The notes under the pieces: model-generated
Told to the model about the DNA's origin: nothing
Seen by the model: only the letters and a program-made list of their open reading frames with translations
Database searches by the model: none
NCBI GenBank assembly: GCA_964441735.1
Contig: CAYTVB010000005.1
Span: 1 to 64,000, forward strand
DNA from: JASMTM01 sp964441735
GTDB taxonomy: Bacteria > Thermotogota > Thermotogae > Petrotogales > Kosmotogaceae
Direction: 5' to 3'
DNA: 64,000 bases
In this document: positions 41,273 through 52,536 of the stretch, in pieces
Numbering within the stretch: the stretch's first letter is position 1
Layout: every line of letters begins with the position of its first letter
Translations under genes and position numbers: made by a program

Positions 41273-42672
41273 TGAAGGTCATAATGGCATCATATGAGGT
41301 TTCCCCCCTTGCTAAGGTTGGAGGGCTTGCTGATGTTGCTGGTGCTTTACCAAAATATCTGGCTAAAAATGATGTGGACATTGAAATTGTAATGCCTTTT
41401 CACAGAATTGTAGAGAATAAAATAGAGCATTCTGTTTACATTGAAGAAGTTAGTACAAGGTTTTTAGAAGAAAAATATTCATTTTCAATTTATAGAACAA
41501 AGCTGCCCGAAACGAATATTCCAGTCTATTTATTTAAAAACGATTCATTAATTGATTCGGATGATATATACGGAGGCTCTGATCTGGCAAAACAGGCACT
41601 GGCCTTTTGTGATGTTGCGTCTACATTTGTTTCAAAAATAGATGCTGATATTGCACATGTTAACGATTGGCAAACAGCAGTTATTCCAGCGTACCTGAGA
41701 GAAACGAACAGAGACATTAAAACGCTACTCACCATTCACAATCTTGGATATCAGGGTAGTTTCTCGAAGGAGTATTTTTCACTATCCGGTCTTCCGAAAA
41801 TTCTCTGGGATGAGGAGATTAGTGAAAATAATGATAACTTCAATTTACTTAAAACAGGAATTCTAACTGCAGATTATGTCAGCACTGTTAGTTCACAGTA
41901 TGCAAGGGAAATCCAAACTGAAGAATTTGGTATGGGATTACATGAAACCTTAAGAGCAGTTTCAGATAGATTGGCAGGAATAATGAACGGCATTGATTAT
42001 GATGAGTACAATCCAAAAACAGATGAGAGAATCCCCTTCAATTTTGACAACTCTGATATTTCGGGAAAAAGAAAATGCAAAACTACTTTACTAAAAACCC
42101 TTGGTTTACCAGACAAAAAAATGCCCTTAATAGGTATGATTACAAGGTTGTATGATCAAAAAGGACTGGACCTTTTATTTGATATGTCTGATGATTTAAC
42201 AGCGTTTGATGCACAGTTTGTGATATTGGGCACAGGGGATGAAAAATACGAACAGTTATTTAAGATGTTATCTGAAAGAGTTCCGGGAAAAATTGCCGCA
42301 AAGATTATGTTTAGTATTGATCTAGCACAACTTATTTATGCCGGGGCTGATATGTTTCTTATGCCATCAAGGTATGAGCCATGCGGTCTTGGTCAGATGT
42401 TCGCCATGCGATATGGCACCGTACCCATTGTACGTTTTACTGGTGGGTTAAAGGACAGTGTAAAAGAATTCGATCCTGTTAAAGAAACCGGTAATGGCTT
42501 TGGTTTTGAGAGCTACAAAACGGACGAACTACATAAAACGATAAATAAAGCTATAGATTGTTACAATGACCATAAACTATGGAAAAAGGTCATGAAAAAT
42601 GCAATGGAAACTGATTTTTCATGGGAAAGATCAGCAGGTGAATACATAGAATTATACAGAAAAATAATGTAA
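41272..42672 (+). CDS. glgA: Glycogen synthase (ADP-glucose type)
   Basis: GT5 retaining glycosyltransferase that extends alpha-1,4-glucan from ADP-glucose. The N-terminal KVGGLADVAGALPKYL (residues 16-31) is the sugar-nucleotide binding KxGGL motif. HVNDWQTAVIPAYL, TIHNLGYQG and the C-terminal RYEPCGLGQMFAMRYG with the catalytic Glu are all present. The 466 aa match bacterial GlgA. AGGAGGTGATCTA precedes the ATG. No glgC or glgB is seen nearby, but galT and a phosphoglucomutase follow, and glgP lies at 19.5 kb. Confidence 0.95.
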   Translation: MKVIMASYEVSPLAKVGGLADVAGALPKYLAKNDVDIEIVMPFHRIVENKIEHSVYIEEVSTRFLEEKYSFSIYRTKLPETNIPVYLFKNDSLIDSDDIYGGSDLAKQALAFCDVASTFVSKIDADIAHVNDWQTAVIPAYLRETNRDIKTLLTIHNLGYQGSFSKEYFSLSGLPKILWDEEISENNDNFNLLKTGILTADYVSTVSSQYAREIQTEEFGMGLHETLRAVSDRLAGIMNGIDYDEYNPKTDERIPFNFDNSDISGKRKCKTTLLKTLGLPDKKMPLIGMITRLYDQKGLDLLFDMSDDLTAFDAQFVILGTGDEKYEQLFKMLSERVPGKIAAKIMFSIDLAQLIYAGADMFLMPSRYEPCGLGQMFAMRYGTVPIVRFTGGLKDSVKEFDPVKETGNGFGFESYKTDELHKTINKAIDCYNDHKLWKKVMKNAMETDFSWERSAGEYIELYRKIM

Positions 42673-42691
42673 TCTAGGAGGAATGGAGATA

Positions 42692-43690
42692 ATGCCTGAA
42701 CTTCGCAAAGACCAGATCTTAAAACGATGGGTGATTATAGCAACTGAACGCTCTAAGAGACCTAAGGATTTTACTACCGCAACTGAAGAAAAAACAAATA
42801 GATTCTGTCCCTTTGATACCGGCAATGAACATACAACACCACCTGAAATAATGGCTTTCAGACCGGCAAATACTAACAAAGATGAACCAGGCTGGTGGAT
42901 AAGGGTGGTTCCCAATAAATTTCCCGCACTGGATCCGGATGAGACACCTGAAAAATTTGGACATGGTATGTATGATGTTATAAGGGGTTTTGGAACACAC
43001 GAAGTTATTGTGGAGACCCCGGAGCACGATACAAATATGGCTCTAATGCCATTAAAACAAATTCAAGAGATAATATGGGCATATAGAGAGCGGTTTACAA
43101 GTCTGGAGAAGGATGAAAGAATAAGTTATGTACTTATATTCAAGAATCATGGCAAAGAAGCAGGTGCTTCATTACTGCATTCGCACAGCCAGCTTATAGC
43201 AACTCCCATCGTTCCAAAACGTGTTATGGAGGAAATTGATGGCAGTAGAGATTATTATAAATTCAAAGATAGATGTGTCTTTTGCGATACTGTTAATCAG
43301 GAAATTCTTGAAGGGAACCGTGTTATAGAAGAAAATTCTGATTTTCTTGCATTTGAACCTTTTGCTTCAAGGTTTCCATTTGAAACCTGGATTTTGCCAA
43401 AAAAACATCAATTCAATTTTGGTAAAATTGAATCCGAAAATGTGGAAAGTTTTGCAAAAATATTAAAAAACGTTTTATACAGAATATACAGCTCATTGGA
43501 CAATCCACCTTATAACTTCATGTTGCATACTGGAATGGAAAGGTTGGAAGGAAAGGACTATTATCACTGGCATCTGGAAATTGTTCCCAGATTAACACAT
43601 GTGGCTGGTTTTGAATGGGGTTCAGGCTTTTACATAAACCCTGTTCCACCAGAACATGCAGCCAATTATCTTAAAGAAGTTGATCTTTAA
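42692..43690 (+). CDS. galT: Galactose-1-phosphate uridylyltransferase
   Basis: Exchanges UMP between UDP-glucose and galactose-1-phosphate (Leloir pathway), or acts as an ADP/UDP-sugar phosphorylase-like relative. The 332 aa start MPELRKDQILKRWVIIATER. The catalytic loop is LLHSHSQLIATPIVP, with the HxHxQ triad; a second zinc-type pair is CVFCDT. The N-terminal site usually reads CPFC but is CPFD here (Asp42). I start at ATG 42692; an ATG nine bases upstream lies against AGGAGG. Lies between glgA and gatC. Confidence 0.92.
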   Translation: MPELRKDQILKRWVIIATERSKRPKDFTTATEEKTNRFCPFDTGNEHTTPPEIMAFRPANTNKDEPGWWIRVVPNKFPALDPDETPEKFGHGMYDVIRGFGTHEVIVETPEHDTNMALMPLKQIQEIIWAYRERFTSLEKDERISYVLIFKNHGKEAGASLLHSHSQLIATPIVPKRVMEEIDGSRDYYKFKDRCVFCDTVNQEILEGNRVIEENSDFLAFEPFASRFPFETWILPKKHQFNFGKIESENVESFAKILKNVLYRIYSSLDNPPYNFMLHTGMERLEGKDYYHWHLEIVPRLTHVAGFEWGSGFYINPVPPEHAANYLKEVDL

Positions 43691-43704
43691 TAGAGGTGAA
43701 GAGT

Positions 43705-44004
43705 ATGAAAGAGAAAGGCTTTAATATTGATGAACAATTATTGAAGCACCTTCAAGAATTATCTAAGTTGAATCTTGAAACAGATGAGAAAGAATTTTTA
43801 AAAAGGGATATCAGTAAAATACTTGCATACATTGAACAGCTTAAAGAGGTTGATTTGGGTGATATTGATCAAGAAATAACGCCGATTGAAGACAATCTGG
43901 AATTGAGAAAAGATGAAACTATAGATTTTGATCGTAAAGAACAAATAATTGAACTCTTCCCTGATTCAGAAGGTCGCTATTTAAAGGTACCTAAGATTTA
44001 TTAG
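43705..44004 (+). CDS. gatC: Asp/Glu-tRNA amidotransferase subunit C
   Basis: Small stabilising subunit of GatCAB, which amidates misacylated Glu-tRNA(Gln) and/or Asp-tRNA(Asn). The 99 aa show the family pattern: helical N-terminus HLQELSKLNLETDE, ISKILAYIEQLKEVDLGDID, a Pro-containing ITPIEDNLELRKDE stretch and the DFDRKEQIIELFPD tail. ATG 43705 has GAGGTG 6 nt upstream. gatA and gatB are not adjacent, so the subunit genes are scattered. Its presence means tRNA-dependent amidation exists beside the free asparagine synthetase at 34 kb. Confidence 0.88.
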   Translation: MKEKGFNIDEQLLKHLQELSKLNLETDEKEFLKRDISKILAYIEQLKEVDLGDIDQEITPIEDNLELRKDETIDFDRKEQIIELFPDSEGRYLKVPKIY

Positions 44005-44005
44005 T

Positions 44006-44344
44006 ATGTCTAAAATTGCAGGAAAGGAATATGAAGATATTGCCTGTCGTTACCTAACTGCTAAAGGGTTTAATATAATTGAAAGAAATGTAAATTATGG
44101 TTTTGCTGAGATAGATATTATCACTAAATTTAGGAAAGTTCTTGTGTTTGTGGAGGTAAAAGGTGGTAATCCTGATTTCCCCCCACGTTTACGTATAAAC
44201 AGAAAGAAATTAAAGAAAATTGAAATGGCTGCGAATAATTATATTATGAGGAAGAATCCTCATTTTGATTCTTGCAGAATTGATGTAATTGAGGTTCTTT
44301 CAGATGGAAGGATAAACCATATTGAAGGTGTAGGAGGGTGGTGA
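44006..44344 (+). CDS. yraN: YraN family endonuclease-like protein (UPF0102)
   Basis: A 112-aa protein with the Holliday-junction-resolvase-like PD-(D/E)xK fold: Glu in GKEYEDIACRYL, Asp in GFAEIDIIT and the VFVEVKGG catalytic core are all visible. The cellular role is unproven. It begins one base after the gatC stop; its stop overlaps the start region of the phosphoglucomutase gene. Confidence 0.88.
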   Translation: MSKIAGKEYEDIACRYLTAKGFNIIERNVNYGFAEIDIITKFRKVLVFVEVKGGNPDFPPRLRINRKKLKKIEMAANNYIMRKNPHFDSCRIDVIEVLSDGRINHIEGVGGW

Positions 44345-44346
44345 AT

Positions 44347-45996
44347 TTGTACAGAAATGATGTCGAAATAAAAGAAGAATACAATAGATGGAAAAGAAAT
44401 GTTGATGATGATATGCTGGAAGATCTTAAGGAAATGGATGAAGATCAGATTAAGGATAGTTTCTATATAGATCTCGAGTTTGGTACAGGCGGCATGAGAG
44501 GACTAATGGGAGCAGGTACAAATAGAATGAATCACTACTCGATAGCAATGGTAACAACAGGTTTTGCTAGCTGGTTGAAGAAGAATAATAATAACCGTGA
44601 TTTAAGTGTAGCAATTGCTTTTGACACAAGACATAATTCGAAAGAATTTGCAGAAATAGCATCTGAAGTACTTTCTGGTAAAGGAATAAAAAGCTATGTA
44701 TTTACTGATCCTGCACCAACACCACTACTGAGTTTTGCAGTAAGGGATTTAAATTGTTCAGGAGGTATAGTTATTACTGCAAGTCATAATCCCAGTGGTT
44801 ATAACGGCTATAAAGTATATACATCAGACGGTACTCAGGCTGTCCCCAATGTTGCCAATGAGATAATTGCTGAAATTAAAAAAGTTGATTACTTTGACAG
44901 TAGCGAAAAAAATAAAGAATTGATAAATACAGTACCGGGAGAAACAAAGAAACGATTTGAAGGAACGATTATTGAACTGATGAACGATCTGCAATCAGAT
45001 GTAAAACCTATAAAGGTGTTGTTTTCTCCTTTACACGGAACAGGTCATCCGTTTGTTACCGATGTTATAAGGGAACTCGGTCACAATATTTCAGTAGTTG
45101 AAGAGCAAATTACACCCGATGGTGATTTTCCAACTCTGGATTACCCCAATCCTGAAGACAGGGAATCTTTTGTCCTGGCTTTGAAGATGGCTAAAGAATT
45201 GAGGCCAGATTTAATCATAACAACAGATCCTGATGGTGATCGGATGGGTATTATGTGTCTTGTAGATGGTGAATACATTAGATTAACAGGAAACGAAATT
45301 GGGGTGCTAATATTCGATTATTTATTAGAAAAGGGTAAACGTGATAGTGATTACTATGCAATAAAGACAATTGTTACCACTGATCTGGCAAAGGAAATGG
45401 CCTTTAAAAATAATATTGAATTGATGGAAACGCTAACGGGTTTCAAATTCATAGGTGAACTAATTGAAAAAAATGAGCAGGCTGGAAAAGGTAGATTTTT
45501 GTTTGGTTTTGAAGAAAGTTATGGTTATTTATACGGAACGCATGTTAGGGATAAAGATGCGGTGGTCGCTTCAGCGCTTGTAACTACAATGATTTCTCAG
45601 ATTAATAATGAAGGTGAAAATGTGTTAAAGCGACTGGAATCGATTTACAGGAAATATGGTTACTATGGGAACAAACTTTTAAGCTTTAATTATGAAGGCT
45701 ATGAAGGCAATGAAAAGATTAAAAGAATAATGAAAAATTTCCGTGAAGAGCAGGAAATGGTTGTAGGCAATAACAAGTTAATAAAGAAAATCGATTATTT
45801 AGAAGGTACCAAAGGTTTACCAGAATCAGATGTAATTGAGCTTCAGTATGAAAATGATATCAAATTAATCGTAAGACCATCTGGTACTGAGCCTAAAATA
45901 AAATTCTATCTAATGGTAAAAGCAACTTCTGAAGAGGAAAAATATGAAAAACTTGATTTACTTGAAAAAACTGTAAAGGAGCAGGTAAATAAATGA
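44347..45996 (+). CDS. Phosphoglucomutase/phosphomannomutase (PgcA type)
   Basis: Alpha-D-phosphohexomutase interconverting glucose-1- and glucose-6-phosphate (or the mannose forms). The 549 aa contain the phosphoserine loop TASHNPSGYNGYKVY, the Mg-binding DPDGDRMGI, the sugar loop GFEESYGY and the phosphate-binding RPSGTEPKIKFY. The size fits the PgcA/PGM2-like type. I favour TTG 44347, 9 nt after AGGAGG; GTG 44338 and 44341 are too close to that site. It connects glgA and glgP to central metabolism. Confidence 0.93.
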   Translation: MYRNDVEIKEEYNRWKRNVDDDMLEDLKEMDEDQIKDSFYIDLEFGTGGMRGLMGAGTNRMNHYSIAMVTTGFASWLKKNNNNRDLSVAIAFDTRHNSKEFAEIASEVLSGKGIKSYVFTDPAPTPLLSFAVRDLNCSGGIVITASHNPSGYNGYKVYTSDGTQAVPNVANEIIAEIKKVDYFDSSEKNKELINTVPGETKKRFEGTIIELMNDLQSDVKPIKVLFSPLHGTGHPFVTDVIRELGHNISVVEEQITPDGDFPTLDYPNPEDRESFVLALKMAKELRPDLIITTDPDGDRMGIMCLVDGEYIRLTGNEIGVLIFDYLLEKGKRDSDYYAIKTIVTTDLAKEMAFKNNIELMETLTGFKFIGELIEKNEQAGKGRFLFGFEESYGYLYGTHVRDKDAVVASALVTTMISQINNEGENVLKRLESIYRKYGYYGNKLLSFNYEGYEGNEKIKRIMKNFREEQEMVVGNNKLIKKIDYLEGTKGLPESDVIELQYENDIKLIVRPSGTEPKIKFYLMVKATSEEEKYEKLDLLEKTVKEQVNK

Positions 45997-46598
45997 AAAA
46001 TAATTATGTCCATATTTTATACAATGACAAAAACTATATGACACCGAAAAAAATACACTTTAACCACAGAGTAAAAAGTGGTTATCTTTCTGCCTGGTCA
46101 GAGATCCGGGCAGGAGAGATGCTTGAAACCAAGTATTGGAATTGTCTTAGCGCTTATGCTCTTGAGTCTTCGATGAAAAGAAGAATTATATTTCAGCGCA
46201 AGCACAGCAATCATAATCTGCTTTATTTTAAATATGAATTGGAGATACCGGAGCTAATTGAAGCTTATTATGATAGAGAGATGGTAAGCGAACTTGTCAG
46301 TTCTTTGTCATTGAGACAGATAACGGAAGATATTGTAAAGTTTTTGGAATCATACGAAATCGGTGAATTAAGTGCAGAAAAAAGCGTGCTCGAAGACTGG
46401 TTAAGTGTGACACTGGAAGGAATTCCTTCTAGCAATAAAGAGCGACTGGAACATTTTGTTCTTAAATATACAGAAATTTTCATTACGAAAATTTTCTGGG
46501 GCGTTTACAAAGGAGATCTAGAAAGACTTAGATGGGACAGTGGCGCCATTGCATATCTTTACACAGAAATGTTTAGTGCCAATCAGAAAGAGAACTGA
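45993..46598 (+). CDS. Uncharacterised 201-aa protein
   Basis: I do not recognise a family. The protein is soluble, mixed alpha/beta and rich in aromatic residues, with an N-terminal basic region (HFNHRVKSGYLSAWSEI) and a helical C-terminal half; no catalytic motif stands out. The ATG overlaps the phosphoglucomutase stop (ATGA) and truA starts 9 nt after its stop, so it is translated as part of the train. Codon and base use look like the neighbours. Confidence 0.7.
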   Translation: MKNNYVHILYNDKNYMTPKKIHFNHRVKSGYLSAWSEIRAGEMLETKYWNCLSAYALESSMKRRIIFQRKHSNHNLLYFKYELEIPELIEAYYDREMVSELVSSLSLRQITEDIVKFLESYEIGELSAEKSVLEDWLSVTLEGIPSSNKERLEHFVLKYTEIFITKIFWGVYKGDLERLRWDSGAIAYLYTEMFSANQKEN

Positions 46599-46606
46599 AT
46601 TTTTTT

Positions 46607-47359
46607 ATGAAAAAATTTGCAGCGGTTGTTGCATACGATGGTTATGATTTTCACGGATTTCAGGTACAGCCTGATCAAAGAACGGTTCAGGGTGAGTTTG
46701 AAAAAGCATTAGAAATAATTCATAAGCATTCTGTTCAATGTGAAGGTGCAGGAAGAACTGATACAGGCGTTCATGCATGGGGACAGGTTGTTTCTTTTGA
46801 CAGCTATCTGGACAGACTGGAACCCCAAATAATGAAGAATGCATTGAATGCGAACCTTCCCGCTGATATTTATGTCAGAAAGGTGTATTCGGTAGGTAAG
46901 AGCTTTAATCCAAGATTTTCTGCTAAGAAGAGAATATATGATTATTTGATTGATAATTGCAGTAATCCTAATCTATTCAGACGTAAGTATTTTTGGTGGT
47001 TTCCGTATAAAATCGATATAGAATGTATGCGCAAGACAACAAAATATTTGATTGGACAAAAGGATTTTACGGTATTTCGTACGGGTAAAGACGAACGAGA
47101 TCCTGTTAGAACGATTAAGGCTGTTAGAATTATAAAGTTGAAGCAGGATATTCTTTTAATAAGAGTGGAAGGTATTTCCTTTTTGCGAAGAATGGTTAGA
47201 AATATTGTAGGTACACTTACTCAGGTTGGAGTTAGAGGTATTAAACCAGAAGATGTGGAAGAACTCATTGATAGTAGGGATCGAAGCAAACTACCTTATT
47301 CAGCTCCTCCTCAGGGTCTGTATTTTCATAAGGTAGTCTTTGAAGAATTTGAGAGTTGA
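46607..47359 (+). CDS. truA: tRNA pseudouridine(38-40) synthase
   Basis: Converts U38-40 of tRNA anticodon arms to pseudouridine. The 250 aa hold the catalytic Asp in GAGRTDTGVHAWGQV (about residues 46-60), YDGYDFHGFQVQP at the N-terminus, SAKKRIYDYLI, and the C-terminal FLRRMVRNIVGTL. No strong RBS before ATG 46607, suggesting coupling to the preceding gene that ends 8 nt upstream. Confidence 0.95.
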   Translation: MKKFAAVVAYDGYDFHGFQVQPDQRTVQGEFEKALEIIHKHSVQCEGAGRTDTGVHAWGQVVSFDSYLDRLEPQIMKNALNANLPADIYVRKVYSVGKSFNPRFSAKKRIYDYLIDNCSNPNLFRRKYFWWFPYKIDIECMRKTTKYLIGQKDFTVFRTGKDERDPVRTIKAVRIIKLKQDILLIRVEGISFLRRMVRNIVGTLTQVGVRGIKPEDVEELIDSRDRSKLPYSAPPQGLYFHKVVFEEFES

Positions 47360-47394
47360 AAGAAATTTAGTTGTTGGAATAAAGGATAATAATT

Positions 47395-48861
47395 ATGACA
47401 AAAAAAGCTCTATTTGTTCTATTTTTATTAATAACAATTTCATTGGTTAGCGGACAGGAAATATTTGATTTTGTTCCTGAAAATTCAGGTTATTTTCTTG
47501 TTCTAAGAAGTACCTATGACTATTTAAATGCAATGAAAGAAAAAACGAATATGTTCAATGCATATCTTGCCACCCGGGAAGTTGACCTTGAAAGTATGTT
47601 AAAAAACTCTTTTGAAGCTTTAGCGAGGGATAGCACAGGTCGGGAATCCGAGGAATTTGTCAATGATGCATTGAAGAATGATTTCTTAGTTGCAGGCGAA
47701 AAATTTGTTCTTGGCGTTAACGATCTTATTAGTTTTGATCCGGTTTATTTACTTGAAAGTTTAAAATCAAGCAATTCAAATATCTTTCTGGTATGGAAAT
47801 CAGAAGAACCAGGTCTTCTTTTAAAGGTATTTTCCTCCATTCTGGGAATGGAACTCTTCGTCCAGACTGGCTCGATAGTCAATGAAATGAGAAGCAATAG
47901 TGGTGTGTTGTATTTTTATGAAGGTGAAGAATACATTATTGTTGGCACTTCTGAAAGAATAGTAAACAAGGCACTTGATACTTATGAAGGTTCAAGTAAG
48001 GGGATAGTTGAAAAGAAAGAGATAGCCAATAAAATGCTGGATTTCAGTAAAAACAACTGGATAACCGGTTATTTTGATTCGGATTGTTTTAAGATAGAAC
48101 TCGGAGCAGATTGGCCATACTCAGTTGATGAAACGTTTTTGGTAGCGGGTTTGGAAGGCAATCGTTTTGTTGCCACAATTTCACAAAATATAACATATTT
48201 ATCAGAAGAAGAAAGGAATAGATTTAATACCTGGAACATTAACGGGGGCAAAGGGATTGAAGACAAAATATTCGGAGATTATGTTGCTGTTTTTCCAAGT
48301 GAAAGTGTTGGCACGCTTCGTAATGAACTTAGTTATTGGTTTGAAATGGATCTTAAGCCCTATCAAAAGTTGTCTGATCTTATAGTTCAGTTATCAAGCA
48401 AAAGCGAAGAGAAAGTTACATTATGTGGCAACATCATTTCTGATGCGGAGACGCCCCTTTTGATGATGAAATTTACAGGTAGACCTGATGATTATATTGA
48501 GGAAAGAGAAGCGCTAAAAGAAAAGGAAGCAAAAGAATATCAATTCATGGAATATGAAGTTTTTGAGATAGAAATGATGACCGATACATTCTATTTTATG
48601 TTTAACAATACAAATGCTTTTATCACAACAATTAGACCTGAAGAATGTATTGAATATCTCAAGAATGGAATAAATTTGAACGAACTCGATTCGTATAAAC
48701 GTCTTAGAAAAGAGTTAAGTGATGAAAGCATAGTAGAGATATTTATTGATATCAGCAAGATTTATAAAACCTTTGCAGGTCTTGATTCTGATACTGCATT
48801 GTTGTACCAGGAAACAGTTAATGATAATGGACAGATAATTCACACAATTAGCTTTTATTAA
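47395..48861 (+). CDS. Exported 488-aa protein of unknown function
   Basis: A large exported protein with a signal peptide (MTKKALFVLFLLITISLVSG, then Gln-Glu). The mature part is acidic, mixed alpha/beta, and seems built of repeated DUF3352-like or periplasmic domains (GYFLVLRSTYDYLNAM; GVLYFYEGEEYIIVGTS; FNNTNAFITTIRPEE). I cannot assign a family with confidence. No lipobox Cys is present. It lies between truA and secA in the same transcript. Confidence 0.75.
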   Translation: MTKKALFVLFLLITISLVSGQEIFDFVPENSGYFLVLRSTYDYLNAMKEKTNMFNAYLATREVDLESMLKNSFEALARDSTGRESEEFVNDALKNDFLVAGEKFVLGVNDLISFDPVYLLESLKSSNSNIFLVWKSEEPGLLLKVFSSILGMELFVQTGSIVNEMRSNSGVLYFYEGEEYIIVGTSERIVNKALDTYEGSSKGIVEKKEIANKMLDFSKNNWITGYFDSDCFKIELGADWPYSVDETFLVAGLEGNRFVATISQNITYLSEEERNRFNTWNINGGKGIEDKIFGDYVAVFPSESVGTLRNELSYWFEMDLKPYQKLSDLIVQLSSKSEEKVTLCGNIISDAETPLLMMKFTGRPDDYIEEREALKEKEAKEYQFMEYEVFEIEMMTDTFYFMFNNTNAFITTIRPEECIEYLKNGINLNELDSYKRLRKELSDESIVEIFIDISKIYKTFAGLDSDTALLYQETVNDNGQIIHTISFY

Positions 48862-48879
48862 ACAAGAGGTGCCGGTGTA

Positions 48880-51348
<2,469 letters not shown>

Positions 51349-51371
51349 AGTATTCACATAGAGGTGAAAAA

Positions 51372-52466
51372 ATGATCGATTATGAAACGAAGAATCGCTT
51401 AGAAGAACTGAAAGGTAAATTTAATGCCATATTGAAAAATGTCAATCTGGATAATTTACAGAGTGATTTGAAAAAATTAGAGAAAAAAATGTCTGCACCC
51501 GATGTCTGGTCAGATCAGAAACGAGCGAAAAAACTGGGACAGCAAGCGCAAATTATCAGAGACAGGCTAAATCTGTTAAATGACATAAAGAAAACACTGG
51601 GTAATATTGATGTTGCTGTTGAATTTTCTGAAGAGGATCCGAGTTTTGCAAAACAGGCGAAAGAAATGATAGGAGAGGCAGAAAAACTGATTTGGGAATT
51701 TGAACTAAGCGTTATACTTAATGAACCTTATGATTCAAATAATGCATTTCTTAGTATACATCCTGGTGCTGGGGGCACCGAATCTCAAGATTGGGCTTCC
51801 ATGCTTTTTAGGATGTACATTCGTTGGGCTGAAAAGAACAACTATGATGTAGATATCATTGAAGAGCAACCAGGAGACGAAGCAGGATTAAAATCTGCCA
51901 CTGTAAACATACAAGGATCGTATGTATATGGTAAATTAAAATATGAAGCTGGTGTTCACAGACTTGTCAGGCTTTCTCCCTTTGATGCAAACCATAGAAG
52001 ACATACTTCCTTTGCTTCTGTAAGTGTTTCACCTGAAATGGATGAGGATATTGATATCGATATAAAACCAGAAGAATTGCGTGTAGACACTTATAGAGCA
52101 GGTGGTGCTGGCGGTCAGCATGTCAACAGAACGGAATCTGCTGTAAGGATAACACATCAGCCTACGGGAATAGTTGTTACATGTCAAAACGAGAGATCCC
52201 AGCATCAAAACAGACACACTGCAATGAAGTTATTAAAGGCAAAGCTATTTGAGATAGAGCTTGAAAAGAAACGTGAAGAAAAAATGAAACTTATGGGTGA
52301 GCAAAAGGATATAGCATGGGGTAGCCAAATTCGATCTTATGTTTTCCAGCCTTACACAATGGTAAAGGACCACAGAACTGGATTAGAAACCGGAAATATT
52401 CAATCCATAATGGATGGAAACATAGATGATTTTATCGAGAAAGAACTTTTGTATTTTTCTCGATAA
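51372..52466 (+). CDS. prfB: Peptide chain release factor 2
   Basis: Class I release factor for UAA and UGA. The GGQ motif lies in GGAGGQHVNRTESAVR; stop recognition uses SPF in LVRLSPFDANHRRH, which marks RF2 rather than RF1 (PxT). The 364 aa run in a single frame from ATG 51372, so the programmed +1 frameshift that autoregulates prfB in many bacteria is absent here. GAGGTG lies upstream. The last codons also form the stem of the operon terminator. Confidence 0.96.
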   Translation: MIDYETKNRLEELKGKFNAILKNVNLDNLQSDLKKLEKKMSAPDVWSDQKRAKKLGQQAQIIRDRLNLLNDIKKTLGNIDVAVEFSEEDPSFAKQAKEMIGEAEKLIWEFELSVILNEPYDSNNAFLSIHPGAGGTESQDWASMLFRMYIRWAEKNNYDVDIIEEQPGDEAGLKSATVNIQGSYVYGKLKYEAGVHRLVRLSPFDANHRRHTSFASVSVSPEMDEDIDIDIKPEELRVDTYRAGGAGGQHVNRTESAVRITHQPTGIVVTCQNERSQHQNRHTAMKLLKAKLFEIELEKKREEKMKLMGEQKDIAWGSQIRSYVFQPYTMVKDHRTGLETGNIQSIMDGNIDDFIEKELLYFSR

Positions 52467-52475
52467 ATATTTTTT
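52431..52475 (+). terminator. Terminator overlapping the prfB 3' end
   Basis: TTTATCGAGAAA (52431-52442) pairs perfectly with TTTCTCGATAAA (52456-52467), a 12-bp stem, followed by TATTTTTT. The stem lies in the last codons and stop of prfB. It ends the gene train that starts at 39.2 kb, just before the next promoter. Confidence 0.82.
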
Positions 52476-52484
52476 CAGTTTTAT

Positions 52485-52514
52485 TTGACTTTGGTAGCAA
52501 AAAAGTGATAATAT
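52485..52514 (+). promoter_or_regulatory. Promoter for rsmH-ftsL-PBP-holA
   Basis: TTGACT (52485-52490), 18-nt spacer, TAATAT (52509-52514) preceded by TGA, giving an extended -10 (TGATAATAT). The start near 52521 leaves about 16 nt of leader, containing the GGAGTG site of rsmH. Confidence 0.75.
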
Positions 52515-52536
52515 TTTTTTGAGCGGAGTGAACAAA

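Noticed and set aside
51372..51480. Programmed frameshift in prfB
   Set aside because: The early codons have no in-frame TGA or slippery CTTTGA; RF2 reads straight through.
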